Shown here: positions 17,226 to 26,551 of the stretch, piece after piece
Layout of the letters: each line of letters opens with the position of its first letter
Numbering within the stretch: position 1 is the stretch's first letter
Assembly: GCA_017941635.1 (NCBI GenBank)
Contig: JAGAVZ010000041.1
Location: forward strand, 1-50,206
Length of the DNA: 50,206 nucleotides
Direction of reading: 5' to 3'
DNA from: Cellulosilyticum sp.
Lineage (GTDB): Bacteria; Bacillota; Clostridia; Lachnospirales; Cellulosilyticaceae
The notes under the pieces: model-generated
Databases searched by the model: none
What the model saw: only the letters and a program-made list of their open reading frames with translations
Told to the model about the DNA's origin: nothing
Position numbers and translations under genes: made by a program

Positions 17226-17255
17226 AGAGATGTATAGAGATATACGTCTCTTTTA
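17226..17255 (+). terminator. Terminator after the DUF4261-like gene
   Basis: AGAGATGTATA pairs with TATACGTCTCT around a GAGA loop, followed by four T. Confidence 0.8.
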
Positions 17256-17336
17256 TTGCATAGGATAGTTTAGCCTGTATAGATGATAAAATCTAAGAAG
17301 TTATATTGTAACAATCTTATACATAAACTTATTTGA

Positions 17337-17371
17337 AGGCTTGCGTTTATCATTTGGCAGGCTTGCTTTAT
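17337..17371. repeat. Direct repeat AGGCTTGC(G)TTTAT, candidate operator
   Basis: AGGCTTGCGTTTAT at 17337-17350 and AGGCTTGCTTTAT at 17359-17371 are spaced 22 bp apart, start to start. They lie about 110 bp upstream of the -35 box of the amino-acid transporter operon. Two identical GC-containing half sites in an AT-rich gap suggest a regulator site. The regulator is unknown. Confidence 0.45.
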
Positions 17372-17482
17372 GTTATCGTCATAGTAAACAATAGAGTATA
17401 ACAAGTTAGTGTTTAATATAGGATGACTCAGAAGGAAAAGCACGTAAATAGAGGGATTTTTGCTATATCCTAATTTTTAACA

Positions 17483-17511
17483 TTGACTTGAATAATTTAG
17501 CGTGCTAAAGT
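17483..17511 (+). promoter_or_regulatory. Promoter of the amino-acid ABC operon
   Basis: TTGACT and TAAAGT are separated by 17 bp, 40 nt before the start of the binding-protein gene. Confidence 0.55.
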
Positions 17512-17550
17512 AATGAAGTAATCATAAAACTAGTTATGGGGGAATTCATT

Positions 17551-18432
17551 ATGAAAATATCTAAGGTATTAAAACAAATTACAGTAATTGGGACAGCAAC
17601 ATTTATGGGATTAGGCTTAGTAGGATGTGGTTCGTCTGCAGCTTCATCCAATGCAGTAGGAGAAAATACAAATACAGTTGATGAAAATAAAGATGCAAGT
17701 ACATCATCTGAAGCAGTTCAAAGTACATTAGATAAAGATACTTTAGTAGTAGGGTTAGATGATACATTTGCACCAATGGGCTTCAAAGATGAAACAGGTG
17801 AAATTGTTGGATTTGATATAGATTTAGCAAAAGCAATGGGTGAGAAATTAGGAAAACCTATTGAATTCCAAAGCATTGATTGGAGTATGAAAGAAGCAGA
17901 GCTTAATGCAGGAAATATTGACTTTATCTGGAATGGATATAGTATTTCTGATGAAAGAAAGGAACAAGTGGATTTTAGTGTACCATACCTTAAAAATAGA
18001 CAAATCATTGTGACATTAGCTGACTCTGATATTAATACAAAAGCAGATTTAGCAGGTAAGTCAGTAGCTGCACAAACAGGTTCAACAGCTGTTGATGCTA
18101 TTGAAGCAGAGCCAGATGTTATGGCAAGCTTTAAAGATGGTAAGCCAGTTACATATGAAAGTAACAATGATGTATTAATGGACCTTGAAGCTGGTCGTGT
18201 GGAAGCAGTAGTAGCAGATGAAATTCTTGTAAAATACTACATCAGTAAAAGAGGGCAAGAGAAATTCAAAATCTTAGATGAAGATTTTGGTCAAGAAGAA
18301 TATGGTGTAGGTATGAGAAAAGGAGATACAGCGTTAGTTGAAGCCTTTAATAAAGCTTATGACGAACTTAAAGCAGAAGGTACACTTGCAGAGATTTCAA
18401 AAAAATGGTTTGGTGATGATATCACTTGCTAA
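17551..18432 (+). CDS. Amino-acid ABC transporter substrate-binding lipoprotein
   Basis: A 293-aa lipoprotein of the SBP_bac_3 family. The signal peptide ends in lipobox LVGCGSS (Cys26) and a Ser/Asn-rich linker leads to the binding domain. GFDIDLAKAMGEKLGK and the AAQTGSTAVDAIE segment are typical of polar amino-acid binders (glutamine, cystine, arginine); ligand specificity is not resolved. I chose ATG 17551 over ATG 17536, because GGGGGAAT lies between them as ribosome binding site. Permease and ATPase genes follow, giving a complete three-part importer. Confidence 0.92.
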   Translation: MKISKVLKQITVIGTATFMGLGLVGCGSSAASSNAVGENTNTVDENKDASTSSEAVQSTLDKDTLVVGLDDTFAPMGFKDETGEIVGFDIDLAKAMGEKLGKPIEFQSIDWSMKEAELNAGNIDFIWNGYSISDERKEQVDFSVPYLKNRQIIVTLADSDINTKADLAGKSVAAQTGSTAVDAIEAEPDVMASFKDGKPVTYESNNDVLMDLEAGRVEAVVADEILVKYYISKRGQEKFKILDEDFGQEEYGVGMRKGDTALVEAFNKAYDELKAEGTLAEISKKWFGDDITC

Positions 18433-18551
18433 AAATAGAAGATATTAATATGCGACAGAAAAAGTAGATGGAGATATTGATAGCTATACTTTTAGTTTAG
18501 ATAATAAAAAAGACAAAAGATAAAGGTTAAATTAGAGGAGGCGAAAATAGG

Positions 18552-19217
18552 ATGTTAGTGAATTTAGGAGATATATTTGCATACATACAAACTATGATGC
18601 CACAGATGATGGAAGGACTTAAAGTAACACTTCAAGTTTTTGCTTTAACTCTTGTATTATCAGTGCCATTAGGGATTGTGGTAGCGTTATGTCGTTTATC
18701 AAAGATAACGATATTGAATAAGATTATGGAAGTTTATATTTTAATTATGAGAGGAACACCTCTTTTACTTCAAATCATATTTATCTTCTTTGGATTACCG
18801 ATTGTTGGAGTTCGTATTGATCGTATGCCAGCCGCTATTTTAGCCTTTACATTAAATTATGGTGCTTATTTTGCAGAGATTTTTAGAGCAGGAATTGGCT
18901 CAATTGATGAGGGACAATATGAAGGCGCAGAAGTATTAGGATTATCGAAAGTAGATACTTTCTTTAGAATTATCTTGCCTCAAGCCTTTAAGAGAGTTTT
19001 ACCACCAGTGACCAATGAAATTATTACTTTAGTAAAAGATACAGCCCTTGTTTATGCAGTGGGATTTGATGACCTTTTGAAGGTAGGAAAAACAGCAACC
19101 AATAGAGATGCAACACTTATGCCACTTGTACTAGTAGCAGTCATTTATTTAGTACTAATCCTGGTATTATCGAAGGTACTAGGGTATGTGGAAAAGAAAT
19201 ATGACTACTACAAGTAA
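18552..19217 (+). CDS. Amino-acid ABC transporter permease
   Basis: A 221-aa membrane protein of the HisM/GlnP family with five or six helices. It has an EAA loop, EGAEVLGLSKVDTFFRIILPQA, that contacts the ATPase. A single permease gene implies a homodimer. It is translated from a GAGGAGGCG site 119 nt after the binding-protein gene and followed 12 nt later by the ATPase gene. Confidence 0.93.
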   Translation: MLVNLGDIFAYIQTMMPQMMEGLKVTLQVFALTLVLSVPLGIVVALCRLSKITILNKIMEVYILIMRGTPLLLQIIFIFFGLPIVGVRIDRMPAAILAFTLNYGAYFAEIFRAGIGSIDEGQYEGAEVLGLSKVDTFFRIILPQAFKRVLPPVTNEIITLVKDTALVYAVGFDDLLKVGKTATNRDATLMPLVLVAVIYLVLILVLSKVLGYVEKKYDYYK

Positions 19218-19229
19218 GGAGGAAGACAG

Positions 19230-19910
19230 ATGCTAAAAGTTGAAAAGCTATATAAAAACTTTGGGAAAACAGAAGTCTTAAAGGGTGTAGATTTAGAAAT
19301 TAATAAGGGTGAAATCGTTGTAGTAGTAGGTGCTTCAGGCGGTGGAAAAACAACCTTGCTTAGAAGTATCAACTATCTTGAAAAGTGCTCAAAGGGAAAT
19401 ATTATTATCAATGGGGAATATCTATTGAAGGATGGGGCATATGCCTCAAAGGATAAAATCAAAGAGATTCGTAAGCAGATTGGATTGGTATTCCAAGGAT
19501 TTAATCTTTTCCCACATAAATCTGTTATGGAAAATCTTATTGAAGCACCAACAAGGGTGCTAAAACAATCTCCAGATGAAGCAAAGAAAAAAGCAAAGGA
19601 AATTTTAGATTTTCTAGAGCTAGGAGATAAGGCAGATTGCTATCCATATGAATTATCAGGTGGACAAAAGCAACGTGTTGCTATTGGGAGGGCATTAGCA
19701 ATGAAACCACAGCTTATGTGCTTTGATGAACCTACCTCAGCACTTGACCCAGCCTTAACAGGGGAAGTAGCAAAGCTTATTAAAAGTTTAAGTGGAGAAG
19801 GTATGGCAATGCTGATTATCACTCATGATATGGATTTTGCAAAGAGTGTGGCAGATCGCATTGTTTCTATGGATAAAGGTAAAATTTTAGAAGAACATAT
19901 TTATGCTTAA
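19230..19910 (+). CDS. Amino-acid ABC transporter ATPase
   Basis: A 226-aa ATPase of the GlnQ/TcyC type. Motifs are Walker A GASGGGKTT, Q-loop FQGFNLFPH, signature LSGGQ, Walker B LMCFDEPT, D-loop SALDP and H-loop ITHDM. It is a little shorter than the usual 240 residues because the C-terminal tail stops early at EEHIYA. It powers the importer formed with the two preceding genes. Confidence 0.95.
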   Translation: MLKVEKLYKNFGKTEVLKGVDLEINKGEIVVVVGASGGGKTTLLRSINYLEKCSKGNIIINGEYLLKDGAYASKDKIKEIRKQIGLVFQGFNLFPHKSVMENLIEAPTRVLKQSPDEAKKKAKEILDFLELGDKADCYPYELSGGQKQRVAIGRALAMKPQLMCFDEPTSALDPALTGEVAKLIKSLSGEGMAMLIITHDMDFAKSVADRIVSMDKGKILEEHIYA

Positions 19911-19931
19911 AAATGATAAATAAATAGATTT

Positions 19932-19986
19932 TGCATAAACCGTATAATAGCCGGGTTTTGATAGCTTGACTACTATGCGGTTTATT
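19932..19986 (+). terminator. Terminator of the amino-acid ABC operon
   Basis: ATAAACCGtATAATAG pairs with CTACTATgCGGTTTAT around a loop of about 18 nt and runs into a T-rich tail. Confidence 0.85.
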
Positions 19987-20182
19987 TTATATCTATATAG
20001 CCAATAATAAGGTATCCAACATTATCGAATAGCTAAGAGTAAGTCAAAAGTTTATCACTACATCTTTTTAGATTTTTGTTAATTTGATAACAAAGAAATA
20101 ACAAAAATTAAAATGAGTATGATATAATGAAGCAAAGAAATGTTAATACTTGTACTAGAGTATGATTAGGAAGAGGATTAAA

Positions 20183-21547
20183 ATGTTAACACAATATAAT
20201 AGACAAATCCCAAAAGATGCGATATGTATTATAGAGATGATAGAGCAAGCTGGATTTGAGGCCTATATTGTAGGGGGATGCGTTAGAGATCTTCTGATGA
20301 ATAGACTGCCTCATGATTGGGATATTACTACATCTGCTAAGCCAGAAGAAGTTAAGAAGATATTTAGAAGAACTTATGATACAGGAATTAAGCACGGAAC
20401 AGTAACGGTTATTTTAAACGAAGAACACTATGAGGTAACAACTTACCGTATTGAAGGTGAATATAAAGATTTTAGACGTCCAACAGAAGTGAGTTTTGTA
20501 GATGATATCACTTTAGATTTATCAAGACGTGATTTTACAATGAATGCCATTGCATATCATCCAGTAAGAGGGTTTATAGACCCTTATCATGGACAAGAAG
20601 ATATTAAGGTAGGTTTAATTCGTTCGGTGCGTAGTGCAACAGAACGTTTTACAGAAGATGCACTTAGAATTCTGCGTGCAGTACGTTTTTCAGCTCAGCT
20701 TGGATTTAAGATAGAACAAGATACATTAATTGGAATTGAAGAATGCAAACATTTATTAACACATATTAGTAAGGAACGTGTACGTGATGAATTCCTTAAG
20801 ATTTGTCTTTCACCAAGGCCAGAGCATTTAAATGAATTAATGGAGTTAGGCTTATTAGAGTATATCATTCCAGAGTTTATTGGGGCATATGATACGCCTC
20901 AAAATCACCCACATCACATTTATAATGTGGCACAGCACACGATTGTGGCAATGCAAAATGTTGAGCCTACAGTGAGATTAAGACTGACAATGTTACTACA
21001 TGATATTGGTAAAATCTATACACGTACAACAGATAAACATGGTATTGACCATTTCCATAATCATGATAAGAAGTCAGTTGAGGTTGAGAAAAAGGTTTTA
21101 AGAACCCTAAAATTAGATAATCGTATGATTAAAGAAGTAGGACAATTGATTCATTTCCATGATTATCATATCAAACATCATGTTGATAAAATTTATGTGA
21201 AAAAGATGCTTAGAGAAATTGGACCAGAGCTATTTGATGACTTATTAAAGGTACACACAGCGGATGCCAAAGCTCAAAATCCTGATAAATTAGAGCCAAA
21301 GTTGCATCAACTAGAGAAACAAAGAAAGCTAAAAGAAGAAGTACTAGCTAAAAATGAGCCATATCATAAGGGCATGATGTGTATTACAGGTTCCGATTTA
21401 ATGGAAGCAGGCATTCCGAGAGGAAAAGAGATTGGATGGTTGTTAGATAAGGCATTAGATAAAATCATTCATCATCCAGAAAATAATACAAAAGAAGTAT
21501 TAATTGATTACTGTCAGAAACTTTATCAAGATAATATATCAGAATAA
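20183..21547 (+). CDS. cca: CCA tRNA nucleotidyltransferase with HD domain
   Basis: A 454-aa class II enzyme that adds or repairs the CCA 3' end of tRNAs using CTP and ATP. Motif A is GGCVRDLL with catalytic carboxylates in HDWDITTSA, and the DFTMNAIAY and RILRAVRFSAQL blocks follow. The C-terminal half adds an HD phosphohydrolase domain (LLHDIGK ... HDKKSVE ... HFHDYH), common in clostridial Cca. ATG 20183 is used; the ATG at 20162 lies upstream of the AAGAGG site. It ends at a terminator shared with the convergent DUF4340 gene. Confidence 0.93.
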   Translation: MLTQYNRQIPKDAICIIEMIEQAGFEAYIVGGCVRDLLMNRLPHDWDITTSAKPEEVKKIFRRTYDTGIKHGTVTVILNEEHYEVTTYRIEGEYKDFRRPTEVSFVDDITLDLSRRDFTMNAIAYHPVRGFIDPYHGQEDIKVGLIRSVRSATERFTEDALRILRAVRFSAQLGFKIEQDTLIGIEECKHLLTHISKERVRDEFLKICLSPRPEHLNELMELGLLEYIIPEFIGAYDTPQNHPHHIYNVAQHTIVAMQNVEPTVRLRLTMLLHDIGKIYTRTTDKHGIDHFHNHDKKSVEVEKKVLRTLKLDNRMIKEVGQLIHFHDYHIKHHVDKIYVKKMLREIGPELFDDLLKVHTADAKAQNPDKLEPKLHQLEKQRKLKEEVLAKNEPYHKGMMCITGSDLMEAGIPRGKEIGWLLDKALDKIIHHPENNTKEVLIDYCQKLYQDNISE

Positions 21548-21588
21548 AAGATTAATAATAGTTGATATAGAATATATAGAATGACGAA

Positions 21589-21640
21589 AAGCCACTATCG
21601 AAAGAGACCAAAAGAGTCTTTTTCGATAGTGGCTTACTTA
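21589..21640. terminator. Long bidirectional terminator between cca and the DUF4340 gene
   Basis: AGCCACTATCGAAA pairs with TTTCGATAGTGGCT, extended by an inner AGAC/GTCT stem. Both convergent genes end on it. Confidence 0.88.
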
Positions 21641-21672
21641 TTTATATTAATACATTTTTTATACGTATTTTT

Positions 21673-22632
21673 CTATCCAAGCTGAGTAGAGTTGGAACCA
21701 TGAAGTGCAGCGTACATTGCACTAAACTGAGAGAAATCAAAGTAAGGAATAGCCACAATACTATTGTTATTATTCACCATTGCATAACAAGTATTTTCTG
21801 ATTCATTAATATTTCCAATGGTTAATGAAAGAGAGTTTCCTGTATTTAAAGTGATTGTGCATTTTAATACAGGTGAATTAAAACCATAGATATTTAAAAC
21901 ATGTTCATTGGCACTAGATGCAATAAAATGTTCAATCTTGCTAGTTTGTAAGAAGTGAACAAATTCCGCAGCAAGTGTGTCGTTGATATTATTACTTGTA
22001 AAAGCAATTGTTCCATCATCAGATTTAGTAGGTGTTAAAGTGGCTTGTAAACTCTTATATGAGAAAGAGATACTAGCAACATCTTCTAATTTGAAAGTAA
22101 GAAGCTGTTTATTGAGCCAGTCTACTTCTGAAATCTTTAAGTTTGAGAATATAGAGGTATCCATTGAATAAACTGTATCAGATAATGGAGCATAAACATA
22201 ACTTAAAGAATCATCAATTTTATCACCTTGCATTAAGGTATATTCATTACCTTCAGTATCATATAGTGAAAGTGTTGGGCAAGAATCATCAATTCCATAC
22301 AGTGATAAATCTTTTGGTGATACTTCAATTACTTGATTAAATATAGGTTCTGAAAAATTATTAAGGATATTATAAATATATAAATCATCAACTTTTTGAT
22401 TGTTATAGTCACATAAAGTCCAACTTGAATCTTTGTATGCAGCCTTAATAATCTTACTGCCATAAGAATAAGTAATTTTGTTTATATTAGAAGGAGATTC
22501 TGACCAGAGAATAGGCGGAATATCCGTAGTATTTGCAAAAGATACTGTAGCTTGATTCTTTTGATAAAAACATAATATTGATAACGAAAAAATAAATACT
22601 AAAATGGGAACAACCCAACCCTTACGTTTCAT
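21673..22632 (-). CDS. DUF4340 membrane-anchored protein
   Basis: A 319-aa protein with one N-terminal membrane helix (residues 7-22) and an extracytoplasmic domain. Repeats such as LSLYGIDDSCPTLSLYDTEGNEYTL and the VYSMDTSIF block match DUF4340, a family often found with gliding-type or ABC-2 transport loci. No such partners are adjacent here. Function is unknown. It is transcribed alone and ends at the cca terminator. Confidence 0.78.
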   Translation of the reverse strand: MKRKGWVVPILVFIFSLSILCFYQKNQATVSFANTTDIPPILWSESPSNINKITYSYGSKIIKAAYKDSSWTLCDYNNQKVDDLYIYNILNNFSEPIFNQVIEVSPKDLSLYGIDDSCPTLSLYDTEGNEYTLMQGDKIDDSLSYVYAPLSDTVYSMDTSIFSNLKISEVDWLNKQLLTFKLEDVASISFSYKSLQATLTPTKSDDGTIAFTSNNINDTLAAEFVHFLQTSKIEHFIASSANEHVLNIYGFNSPVLKCTITLNTGNSLSLTIGNINESENTCYAMVNNNNSIVAIPYFDFSQFSAMYAALHGSNSTQLG

Positions 22633-22835
22633 TGTACTAACCTCACAAATTTTTGCTCTAACTTTATAACATTTGTATTATATCATAGACTTCTAAATAT
22701 AAAAGTAAAAATTATGGTTCTTAAGAAAAATTAATGAAAAATAGATATTTTTTGTGGTTATCTATCATATACATAAAGAGATAAAAGGACATTCAAGGCT
22801 AAGATAAGAGATTATTGCAGATAGGAGGAGAAGAT

Positions 22836-23828
22836 GTGAGACCACTAAGTAGGGAATTAACAAGTCAGTATGATTTAAACATAAAAAAATATCAATATGT
22901 AAGAAGCAGTTACTTCCTAGACACCAATAAAGGAAAGTTTACTTTAAGAAAAGTAGATCAAGGGAAGGAACAATTAGGCTTTAGTTATGAGGTGGATACA
23001 CATCTTAGTAGGTGTCAGTTTGATGTCCTAAATAATATATATGTCACTAAGAAAAAGACGCCTTATGCAACTTTAGGAGAAGATTCCTATATTATGCAAG
23101 CTTATAAGCCTTGTGAAGAAACAGATTTTAAGGATTATAATGATTTAAGAGAAATTATCCTAGCACTAGCTAAATTTCATAAGATGGCAGTAGGGGTAGA
23201 AAGCAAGATAAGAGATCCTGAAGCTATTAAAATGAAGAATATTTATGAATACTACAAGAAGAGACAGATAGAAAATAACAAGTTAAAGAAAAACATTATG
23301 CGATTAAAGCAAAAGTCTAACTTTGAGCTGATGTTTCTAGAAACGTGTGAATCCTATAGAAGTCTAGAAGAAATGGCACTTAGTAGTATCGATAAAGAGT
23401 TAGCTTGTCGCCTTATTGAAAATGTATGGGAGAATAAAACCGTAGCACATAAAGATTTCACTTATCATACAGTTAATAAGACTTATGATAAGGAATATAT
23501 TATTAGCCAAATTGATATTTGCAATTATGATATTCAAGTTCTAGATTTGGCACAGATTCTAAGTAAGATTATGCAAAAAAATGATTGGGATAAAAAAATC
23601 CTTTATGATTTAATGGAAGAATATAATAAAGAAAGAAGTATCTCAGATGATGAAATGCAACTTTTGAAATTTATGATGATTTATCCAGAGAAGTATAATG
23701 GCATTTGCCTAAAATATATGGGGTCAAAAAGACGGTGGAATTATAGTATGTTTGAACAAAAGTGGCTTAATATGTTATCTTACAAAGATAAACAATTGGA
23801 AGTAGCAATAATGATTCAATCATGGTAA
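22836..23828 (+). CDS. CotS-like spore coat kinase-fold protein
   Basis: A 330-aa protein with an aminoglycoside-phosphotransferase-like fold as in the CotS/YutH/YsxE coat proteins. It shows an N-lobe (KFTLRKVDQGKEQLGFSYEVD), a brace region (YIMQAYKP), and a catalytic-loop equivalent VAHKDFTYHTV with HKD in place of HGD, followed by SQIDICNYDIQVLDLA. GTG 22836 is the start because AGGAGG lies seven bases ahead; the upstream TTG is unsupported. In clostridia several such paralogues decorate the spore coat. Catalytic activity is uncertain. Confidence 0.8.
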   Translation: MRPLSRELTSQYDLNIKKYQYVRSSYFLDTNKGKFTLRKVDQGKEQLGFSYEVDTHLSRCQFDVLNNIYVTKKKTPYATLGEDSYIMQAYKPCEETDFKDYNDLREIILALAKFHKMAVGVESKIRDPEAIKMKNIYEYYKKRQIENNKLKKNIMRLKQKSNFELMFLETCESYRSLEEMALSSIDKELACRLIENVWENKTVAHKDFTYHTVNKTYDKEYIISQIDICNYDIQVLDLAQILSKIMQKNDWDKKILYDLMEEYNKERSISDDEMQLLKFMMIYPEKYNGICLKYMGSKRRWNYSMFEQKWLNMLSYKDKQLEVAIMIQSW

Positions 23829-23956
23829 GTAGAGAGGGCTTGGCAGCAATGCATAAGTCCTTTTTTATTATGTGCTAGTATTTTTTCCGTTCATTGACAT
23901 TTTATATGAAAAGGTTAAAATTAGACTAGGAAAATAGACGAGGAAAGGGTGACAGA

Positions 23957-25327
23957 GTGAGAAAAAATAAACAATATGTAAGAAATATTATTATTCTGTT
24001 GGTGACAATTCTTATTATATTGATGGTTGCTTTATTTTGTATATTACAATCATATTTAGGTAAGAATACCAAACAAGTTTCAACAAATGTTAAACAAGAA
24101 GAAAAACTAGAACAAACCATTGAATTGAGTGAGATGTTCGTTGTACTAATAGAGAAGATTTCAGATGACCATATCATGGGTTATGATATACATAATAATA
24201 AAATTTTTAATAAAACAATAGATCAGACAGTAAAAGTAAGTGATTCTTATGGGAAGATACTTCCACTTAACCAAATCAAAATAGGTGATATTGTAGAAGT
24301 TAATTACCAAGAACAAAAAGATCGTGTTATTTCAATCGGAAAGAGTGCATCCGTACATAGTTGGACTAAAATAAGCGGTGTTACAGTTAATACAGAAGAA
24401 AGATATGTAAATATAGCTGGAAAAAATTATACATATAACGATGATATAGTAGTAGTAGACGTGTATGGTTTTAAGAGTAATATTGCCAATATAGGGCCAT
24501 ATGATATTGTTTCAGTTCAAGCAATAGATGATGTTATTTGGAGTATTACGATAGAAGAAGCGTCAGCTAGTCTCAATTTAAAGGAGCTCCCTACAAATAA
24601 TGGACAAATAGAAATTGGAAATTCTAGGCTCATTACGTTTAAAGATGTAACAGAACCTATTAGATTAGTTCCAGGTAAGCACAAGATTGTTATCAAAATG
24701 AGAGGATATGTGCCAATAGCCACAGAGATTGAGGTGGAAGCTGGAGAAGTATATGAAATGATATTACAGGATGCAGAAATAGCATATACCACTATAAAGC
24801 TCAATATATCTTCAACAAATCCAGAGTATAGTGTCGAGGACTGTACAATCAAGGTTGGAAATCAAACGTATAGATATGGAGAAGAAATTAGAGTTCAACA
24901 AGATACATATAAGATAGAAGTAACTGAACCTAATCATAAAAAATGGGTTACAACAGTGTATTTAACAAAGGATGAATTACCATTATCAGTTGTCTTAACA
25001 GCTATTGAAGAAGAGGAAGAAACAGAAGATGAAACAAATACATCATCTGATGCCTCATCATCAGAATCTAATAATAGCAATAGTTCAAGTAGCTCAAATC
25101 ATATGCAAGCTATTACAATCAATACAGACCCTACAGGTGCAAAGGTTTATATTGATGGTGTCCTAAAAGGTGTGACACCATATGCATTGGAACTTAAAAA
25201 TGGAACATATAAGATTCTATTAGAGAAGTCAGGCTATGAAACATATAGTGCTAATATCTTATTAGATGGAAGTATAAATCAAGATTCATATTTATATCAA
25301 TTGAAAGAAAAAGAAACAACAGATTAG
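23957..25327 (+). CDS. PEGA-domain membrane protein
   Basis: A 456-aa protein with an N-terminal membrane helix (residues 8-32) and a large outside part. Residues 220-275 form a PEGA-like module (VPGKHKIVIKMRGYVPIATE). A Ser/Asn/Glu-rich linker (about 352-385) leads to a second, clearer PEGA domain (INTDPTGAKVYIDGVLKGVTP). PEGA domains are short beta modules found in surface and envelope proteins. It starts at GTG with an AGGAAAGGGTG site. It sits between the CotS-like and yabG genes, so a role in sporulation is possible but not shown. Confidence 0.82.
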   Translation: MRKNKQYVRNIIILLVTILIILMVALFCILQSYLGKNTKQVSTNVKQEEKLEQTIELSEMFVVLIEKISDDHIMGYDIHNNKIFNKTIDQTVKVSDSYGKILPLNQIKIGDIVEVNYQEQKDRVISIGKSASVHSWTKISGVTVNTEERYVNIAGKNYTYNDDIVVVDVYGFKSNIANIGPYDIVSVQAIDDVIWSITIEEASASLNLKELPTNNGQIEIGNSRLITFKDVTEPIRLVPGKHKIVIKMRGYVPIATEIEVEAGEVYEMILQDAEIAYTTIKLNISSTNPEYSVEDCTIKVGNQTYRYGEEIRVQQDTYKIEVTEPNHKKWVTTVYLTKDELPLSVVLTAIEEEEETEDETNTSSDASSSESNNSNSSSSSNHMQAITINTDPTGAKVYIDGVLKGVTPYALELKNGTYKILLEKSGYETYSANILLDGSINQDSYLYQLKEKETTD

Positions 25328-25416
25328 AACACAGTTTTTCATAAGATTTGGGAATAGGAAAAGCTAGATTTTAATACAAATAGTGTAGATAGGTTTGTAA
25401 AGAGGGTGAATAAGCT

Positions 25417-26421
25417 TTGTTTTCACCAGGCGATTATGTTGTGAGGTTATCTTATAATAAAGATATTTTGTTTCGCATTACCTATATCCTACCCAATCAA
25501 GCTGCAAGGCTAATAGGTGTATCCTATCGTATTATTGCAGATGCACCATTATCTGATTTAATAGCTGTAGATAGTATGAGATATACTTCTCAGGAAGATA
25601 GTGTTATGAATACAATTGATGAGACTGTGCAAAAGATTATTAAAAAGAGGCAAGAAATGCAGAAAGGAAAAACACCTACTTTCCAAAAGACAGGGACGGT
25701 TCTGCATATGGATGGCGATGCTTTTTATTTGCAACTTTGTCTTAAATACTATAAAGCACTTAACATCCCTGCTATAGGAGAACATGTACCAGAGTCAGAA
25801 CAGCCCAAGAAAGTAAAATATTTTATTGAGAAGTATTCACCAGATATTCTTGTTTTGACAGGTCATGACTCATTAAATAAGAACTATAAGGATTTATACG
25901 ATTTAACTGAGTATAGAAATTCTTCGTATTTTGTGGAATCAGTAAAAAGAGCAAGAAGTGTGAAATCAAGTGAAGCAATGGTCATCTTTGCAGGTGCATG
26001 TCAGTCGTACTTTGAAGAGATTTTAGCGGCAGGAGCAGATTATGCAGCATCACCTAGTAGAGTACTGATTCACGCACTAGATCCTGTATTTGTGGTAGAA
26101 AAAATAGCGCATTGCCCATTTCATCAAGTTGTCTCTATAGATGAAGCTTTGGAAAACAGTATTACAAAGTTTAAAGGATTAGGTGGTTATGAGGTATTAG
26201 GTAAGTGCAGAAGAGGCGGCCCAGTAATGTTAGATGACAATGCCAAAAAGACAGAAGTTAAAGAAGAAAGAGGAGAAAAGAAATCACCTAATCAGATGAC
26301 ATCAGAAGAGATTCAAAGGGAATTGGCAATGCCACTTTTTAAAGATACTAATTACGAATTTAGAAATAGGATGCAAGAGTACTTTAATAAAAACAAGTCT
26401 CTCCCAAAAAATGAAAGATAA
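25417..26421 (+). CDS. yabG: Sporulation-specific protease YabG
   Basis: A 334-aa protein matching YabG, a cysteine-type protease active late in sporulation that trims coat and cortex proteins. The family blocks are N-terminal FSPGDYVVRLSYNKDILFRI, VLHMDGDAFYLQ, ILVLTGHDSLNK, FAGACQSYFEEI and AADYAASPSRVLIHALDPV-type sequence. It begins at TTG, with AGAGGGTGAA ahead. The C-terminal 45 residues are a charged extension. The gene order yabG-sipL-ispE resembles the clostridial spore-coat neighbourhood. Confidence 0.94.
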   Translation: MFSPGDYVVRLSYNKDILFRITYILPNQAARLIGVSYRIIADAPLSDLIAVDSMRYTSQEDSVMNTIDETVQKIIKKRQEMQKGKTPTFQKTGTVLHMDGDAFYLQLCLKYYKALNIPAIGEHVPESEQPKKVKYFIEKYSPDILVLTGHDSLNKNYKDLYDLTEYRNSSYFVESVKRARSVKSSEAMVIFAGACQSYFEEILAAGADYAASPSRVLIHALDPVFVVEKIAHCPFHQVVSIDEALENSITKFKGLGGYEVLGKCRRGGPVMLDDNAKKTEVKEERGEKKSPNQMTSEEIQRELAMPLFKDTNYEFRNRMQEYFNKNKSLPKNER

Positions 26422-26551
26422 AAGCAGTCATAATATACAAAAGATAAGAATATATATAAGACTAGAAAAAGTAAGTCCAATTTTTTTTTAGGCATTTATT
26501 CATGTGAAGATACATATATTTGTATATATGCCGCGAGGAGGGGGAGCGTAG

